A stretch of DNA of 64,000 bases from Berberis thunbergii. Its lineage: Eukaryota; Streptophyta; Magnoliopsida; Ranunculales; Berberidaceae. A program made the position numbers and the translations under genes. Below, one piece after another: positions 59,332 through 64,000 of the stretch. The DNA lies in NCBI GenBank assembly GCA_003290165.1, contig QNQO01006953.1:244690-308689 (forward strand), read 5' to 3'. A model generated the notes under the pieces. The model was not told where the DNA came from. It saw only the letters and a program-made list of their open reading frames with translations, and did no database searches. Position 1 is the stretch's first letter, and each line of letters starts with the position of its first letter.

Positions 59332-60827
59332 GAATAATTCTAGGGAGCCCGCTCATGTAGCCCGCTGGCTGTCCGGACCCTCCTAAGCACGTGGTAGAAG
59401 GAGGGTGTTTGCCACGTGAACCCACACAAGCTCCATCAAGCAGAAGGACTCAACTGCTTAACCTCTCCTCTCAGAGCCTCCTCCTCTCATGCGCCTCTGT
59501 AGAGCCTCCTCCTCTCGTGTGCCGCCTCCTCTTATGCGCCTCCTCCTCTTTGCTCCTCTCGCTCCTCCACGCCAGATCTACTCCTCTGCTCCACTCGCCC
59601 CTCCACACTAGATCTGCTCCTCGTCATGCTCCTCTACTCCGCTCGCTCTGCTCAGCGCTCTTCTGCTGCGCTGCTCCTCTGCTCCGCTCCTTTGTTTCGC
59701 TGCTCGACGCCTCCTTATTTTGTTAATTACTAAATGTAGAATACGCTTGCCAATACGCTGACTGCACTTCGCTTGGATACGGGTCATCATGCAACGGCTT
59801 GGACAGTAATGTGAATGTGTCTTATGCATTTAACAGTTACTTCCAATACCAGAATCAGCAAGAGGAGAGCTGTAACTTTGAACATCTTGCCACGATCACA
59901 ACCCAGAATGCCTCAACGCCAACCTGTAACTTGACAATTCAAACATTACAAACTAAATTTTACTTTAAAGTCGTTGTGATGAGCTGATAAGAAAATAAGA
60001 TGATGAAACCTATTAGATTGGATAAAAGTTGAAAGTACTCTTTTGAGCATAGTTTCTGCTTATCATCATGAGAGTAGTGAAAGAAGGAAATGAACAATGT
60101 AAATCACAATCATACAAAAGCCTGAATTGGTAGCTAGTTTTATCACTATGAATTTTGTGAAAAAGGATATGAAAGGTTCACTACTTCTCTATCTAGTTGA
60201 GCTACATTCAATGCCAAAATTTTGTAAATTGTCAAAGACGTTACACTACTAATTAAACTTCACCATTTTATGGCTTTTGATGGCATATTCCCTTCCCTTT
60301 AGCATATTGCTTGATTGGACATGCCAATAATGTTGGGTAAGGATTCGTTGACTCATAGTTTGGGTTACTGTGCTTGTTCTATCCACGCCGGAGAGATATT
60401 TCTAACAAAAATCATAAGTCCAGACCCTGAACATAATGTGATTGTGAATCCTAAATGAATAACATCGACTAAATGGCTTTGAACTGTGAATGATTGTTGA
60501 AACACAGATGAAGATGATTGATAAATGGCTTTGGTCTTGCATTTAGTAATTGACAAAATAAGGAGGCGCCGAGCAGCGGAACAGAGGAGCGGAGCCTTCG
60601 CGAGCGAGCAAAGAAGCGTGAGGAGGAGCAGATCTGGCGTGGAGGAGCGAGCGAAGCAGAGAGGAGGAGGCCTTGCGGAGGTGCATGAGAGGAGAGGTTA
60701 AGCAGTTGAGTCCTTCTGCTTGAAGGAGCTTGTGTGGGTTCACGTGGCAAACACCCTCCTTCTGGCACGTGCCTGGGAGGGTCCGGACAGCCAGCGGGCT
60801 ACATGAGCGGGCTCCTTAGAATTATTC
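59332..60827. mobile_element. Mutator-like element A (Pack-MULE)
   Basis: Ends GAATAATTCTAGGGAGCCCGC and GCGGGCTCCTTAGAATTATTC are inverted repeats, flanked by a 9-bp duplication GTAATAAAA (59323-59331) / GTAATAGAA (60828-60836). The inverted arms are long: the left arm to about 59737 and the right arm from about 60538 share TAAGCAGTTGAGTCCTTCTGC, GGCGTGGAGGAGCGAG, AATAAGGAGGCG and other blocks. The core carries a host exon for a CBM43 domain. No transposase. It is inserted 4 bp beyond the right duplication of element B. Confidence 0.9.
59739..59945 (+). pseudogene. Captured X8/CBM43 exon (beta-1,3-glucanase or callose-binding type)
   Basis: After a TAG acceptor-like site, one frame stays open: YACQYADCTSLGYGSSCNG, LDSNVNVSYAFNSYFQYQNQ, SCNFEHLATITTQNAS and CNLTI. 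The Cys spacing and the SYAFNxYFQ core match the C-terminal X8 (CBM43) domain of plant GH17 glucan endo-1,3-beta-glucosidases, which binds callose in the cell wall. No catalytic GH17 domain or signal peptide is present. The frame runs on to 59987 without homology. It is a transposon-captured exon, unexpectedly free of stops. Confidence 0.75.
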
Positions 60828-60839
60828 GTAATAGAAACA

Positions 60840-61790
60840 TGTGTTTCATTTGCAAGAAAATGAGTCATGTGAAGAATTAATGTTCCAACTATCAGAAGTG
60901 ACTTGTAGAGAAATTTGATAATTTTAGTTTTGTTTATTCTAAATTTAATCTAGTTGAGGTACCATGTCATTCTTGGTAGATATATACATGAGCAACTATT
61001 CCCATCTGTGTTTCCATGTAGGGCTGTATAAGGAATCGGAAACCAAATGATGTCGAAAGGTTCATTTACATGGGGATGGCAATAAAAGTTTGTGTAGTAG
61101 CAATTGGAGCATGTAGATTAAAATTAGAATCTTGTTTTTGTTTAGATTTGATGAGACTTTTTATGTACTGTTATTTAGGCAAAATTTAATTTATGTTTCC
61201 AATTTGGATAAATGCGGTTGTACTTTTTTGTTTTGAACAATGAGTGTTTAGTCATTTTTCAAATTTTCAATGTTATCAGTACTGGATCTCTAATTGATAA
61301 TCTATATAAGTTAGATCTAGATGTTTATCACTTAAAGTCAAATGAAACCTTGCATGTTAGTAATTATAGTACTAAATGAAGATTAAATAATGAAAACTCT
61401 TCTATGCTATGGTATAATCGTCTAAGTCATCTCAGACAGAGAATTGAAAGGGTTGTGTCAATTGGAGTTCTTGATTCCCTTGATTTATAGATTTTACAAT
61501 TTGTATTAAATGCATGAAGGAGAAACAAACAAATACTAGGACGTTAGGCCGCTTATAGGAATTTGGGTGTCTTAATATTTATACATATTGACATTTGTGG
61601 TCCATTCCCTACGGCTTCTTGGAATGGTCAAAATATTTTATCACTTTTATAGACGATTATTCTCGCTATGGGTCAATACTTAATACATGAAAATCGCAAT
61701 CATTAGATGTGTTCAAGGCCTATAAATTGAGGTTTAATAAGAAAATTAAGGCCGTTAGATCTAACCGTAGTGATGAATACTAATGCGTCT
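60840..61790 (+). pseudogene. Copia zinc knuckle, protease and integrase remnant
   Basis: From 60840: CFICKKMSHVKN-type zinc knuckle, then NLVEVPCHSW, IPICVSMQGC-like protease sequence (about 60960-61030), and ERFIYMGMAIKV. At 61405-61460 is LWYNRLSHLRQRIERVVS (pre-integrase), and at 61570-61680 HIDICGPFPTASWNGQ and FIDDYSRYG (integrase core). The last recognisable piece, KIKAVRSNRSDEY, ends about 61785. Many stops. Confidence 0.82.
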
Positions 61791-64000
61791 AAAAATTGTC
61801 ATCCTGTGAATTTGACCTGCAAAACAATTGTTAGACTGTCAATGACCACCTTTTTTAGTGACCGAATGCATTTTGATGCTTAAGTCAGTAACTCTGTTAG
61901 AAGAAGGAAGTAAATCTGGACAGAACTCAGTTAAAGTTGCATATTTGTGTTGAATGTTTTCTTTACCTTTATATTGTTCGTGATTAACTCTGTGCGTTAC
62001 TTAAGCATGTGAGGCGCAACGAAATGAGATGTTTCTTATAATAGTCACCTTCTTAATGGAGATGCGTCAGGGAGGTGTAACTCCCTCCACGACTTTTTTT
62101 TTTTGTGCAACATTCCTCTTCTTTTTTTAGAGACTGAAAATCTAGACTATAATGATTCTTCCCCAAGTGAACAGGAAATGTATGTCTTCAACTCTAAATT
62201 TCCTTTTTCGTTTTGCCCTTTCCTATTTTTAATAATTACATGTGAAACCAACAGATTAATGAAGAGTATTAAGGATATATGTGTTTTTTAATTTCAAAAC
62301 AATATTAAACATTTGTCTTCAACCTAATTTTTGGATTCGGATATGTCTTCCCAACTTTATAATATTTACAAAGACTAATCAAAATGTGGTAAAAGTGACA
62401 AAGAGTGTTTTGTATCTTTAAATGAAAACATTATTACCTTTTTTTTTACACTTTTGACCCTCTAAATTTAAATTATTTATAATCAAACTCGGTCCTTCAC
62501 AATATTTATTAATTACGTCGAAACCCCTTGCATAATTAATTTGAAGCCTTAAATGATCTATGAATTATAAATAGGCCATTACATCTAAATTTTAGATTTT
62601 TCCATTTTGCCTTCCACATTTCATAAATTTTAGAATCCAAATCAGCCTCTCTTAAACATTGATATATTATATCTAAGTCCCTAACATAATTTATTTTAAG
62701 CCCCTAATTATCTTCAAATTATAAAAATGCCTTTACAAGTAATTTTTTACAGTTCATTTTGCCATTCACATTTTTACGGTCAAAACTAGTTCCTCTGAAA
62801 CATTCATTAATTATACTTAAGCCTTTAATATAATAATTTATTTGAAGTCCTCGACTTTTGATTAATTCGTAATACAAACATTTAGTGCATATATAGGACA
62901 GTTTTACATAAATCTCAAGAAAAACTTATGTAACTTATAGGACGGTTTTTATAGAAACCGTTAAGGAAAAATGTTCTAGCCATAGTTACGATGGTTCGAT
63001 AAAACATTGTACGGACGTTACATTCATAGCTAGGACGGTCCAATTGAAGTTGTTGTGTGCTTTGTTAGAGCATCTCCAATGGTGAACCATCCCCCATTTT
63101 AACCAAAAGCTAAAATTTTAGGGATTCTCATATTTCTTCATCACTTTAACCACATCCCATATTTTAACTTTTTCATTATTATTTTAATATATTTTCAACT
63201 TTTTATACCAGTTAATTTTAATTATACTATTATTAATTTCAACTTAATATAATTAGATATTATTATAATATTATTAAATATATACTATCATTAATTTTCA
63301 AATTATAATATGTAATATTATTAATTTCAATTATATTATTACTTAGATATTTTTTTAATTATACTATTATTAATTTCAACTTAATTTAAATTTGACAATC
63401 AAAATATATGAAAGTTAAAATAAAGTATTAAAAATTAGGAAATCAAATATTTGAAATATTTTATTATTATTTTAGATATAGGAGACGGTTTGGTTCCTCA
63501 TAAATTTAGGGGAAAGTTGGATGTGAGTTATTATAAGGGATTGATTGGAGGAATGATTTTTCTGCTCTCTTCTAATTCAATTCTCTTATGGTTAAGTATG
63601 GATTTTCCAAATAAACTCTAATTTTTAGGTTTTATGTTAAAAGACGAGTTTTCACGACTACTTCATATCCGGTGAAGAAGAGAATATCTAAAATACTGAA
63701 ATTCTGGTTGGTGGAAATTGGGTTTTGCTTCGAATATTTGAGCATTTGAGATCCACTATAAATTTGATGGTCACTTTGTCATATAGTAGGGATTAACTCC
63801 TTTTTGTACTCCGATGAGAAACTAATAAATCTTGATCAGTAGCTTTACAGGTAGCAATCAGCAAACTATTTTCAATGCATAGTTGAAACACTTTCATAGG
63901 TGTATGTACCAGGCTTAGTAAATTAATTAAGGTTTTATTTTATTTTTTTTTATTTTCAGTGATCTTAGTACGGGAAAATTGCTCAACTAAGGTGAACTTT
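61791..64000. other. No recognisable gene
   Basis: Very AT-rich to the window end. A small inverted motif pair (GGACGGTTTTTATAGAAACCGT at about 62941-62962, with further GGACGGT/GACGTT copies to 63040) and AGAGCATCTCCAATGG at about 63067 resemble ends of small plant DNA transposons, but no complete element can be bounded. Confidence 0.5.

Larger units (their letters stand above)
56975..61790 (+). mobile_element. Ty1/copia retrotransposon remnant (gag to integrase), split by two Mutator-like elements
   Basis: Domain order gag, zinc knuckle, protease, integrase on the + strand is that of copia elements. Gag lies before 57600, the rest after 60837. RT and RNase H are not seen after 61790, and no LTR is identified. 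Removing the two Mutator-like elements restores continuity between gag and the zinc knuckle. Confidence 0.8.

Noticed and set aside
63067..63500. Small DNA transposon beginning AGAGCATCTCCAATGG
   Set aside because: The start resembles a common plant transposon end, but no inverted partner end or target duplication is found before the window ends.

Overview
This window looks like a piece of nuclear chromosome from a flowering plant, probably a eudicot. The evidence is spliced genes with GT-AG introns, a G-type lectin receptor-kinase tail, plant monosaccharide-transporter (STP) genes, plant Ty3/gypsy lineages (Tat and three chromoviruses), CACTA, hAT and Mutator-like elements, a SINE, and low overall GC. 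Only one intact host protein gene is present; most of the rest is nested mobile DNA. Species cannot be read from the sequence.

Layout. 1-2160 has no recognisable gene. 2161-3048 holds the last three exons of a receptor-like kinase. 4205-13994 is a complete four-exon STP hexose/H+ symporter gene (508 aa). Its first intron is 7.95 kb long because it holds a LINE fragment (6274-7974) directly abutting a CACTA-type element (7975-about 11920). 14587-14975 is a tRNA-derived SINE. 15070-29488 is a minus-strand Tat-lineage gypsy element with an antisense gene (with its own TATA box) and a roughly 175-bp tandem array; a 5.4-kb chromovirus (21864-27239) is inserted in its RT region. 30013-31174 is a hAT-type element with a perfect 8-bp target duplication.

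From 31387 to about 54640 lies a second, dead STP gene in the same orientation as the live one. Its exon 1 and exon 2 are separated by a 14.3-kb chromovirus (31504-45848), itself split by an 8.7-kb non-autonomous LTR element with 2-kb LTRs (33827-42540). Its exon 3 is split by a third chromovirus (47201-54360). That chromovirus carries a hAT element in its integrase (49147-50220) and, in one LTR, a damaged Mutator-like element (ending 48296) with a captured host exon.

56975-61790 is a decayed Ty1/copia element interrupted by two adjacent Mutator-like elements of the same family (57611-59317 and 59332-60827). One of these carries an exon for an X8/CBM43 callose-binding domain. The last 2 kb shows nothing codable.

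The main biological content is therefore a tandem STP pair, one live and one destroyed by insertions whose order can be read from target-site duplications, plus a family of gene-capturing Mutator-like elements. All calls were made by reading the sequence; no database search was run.
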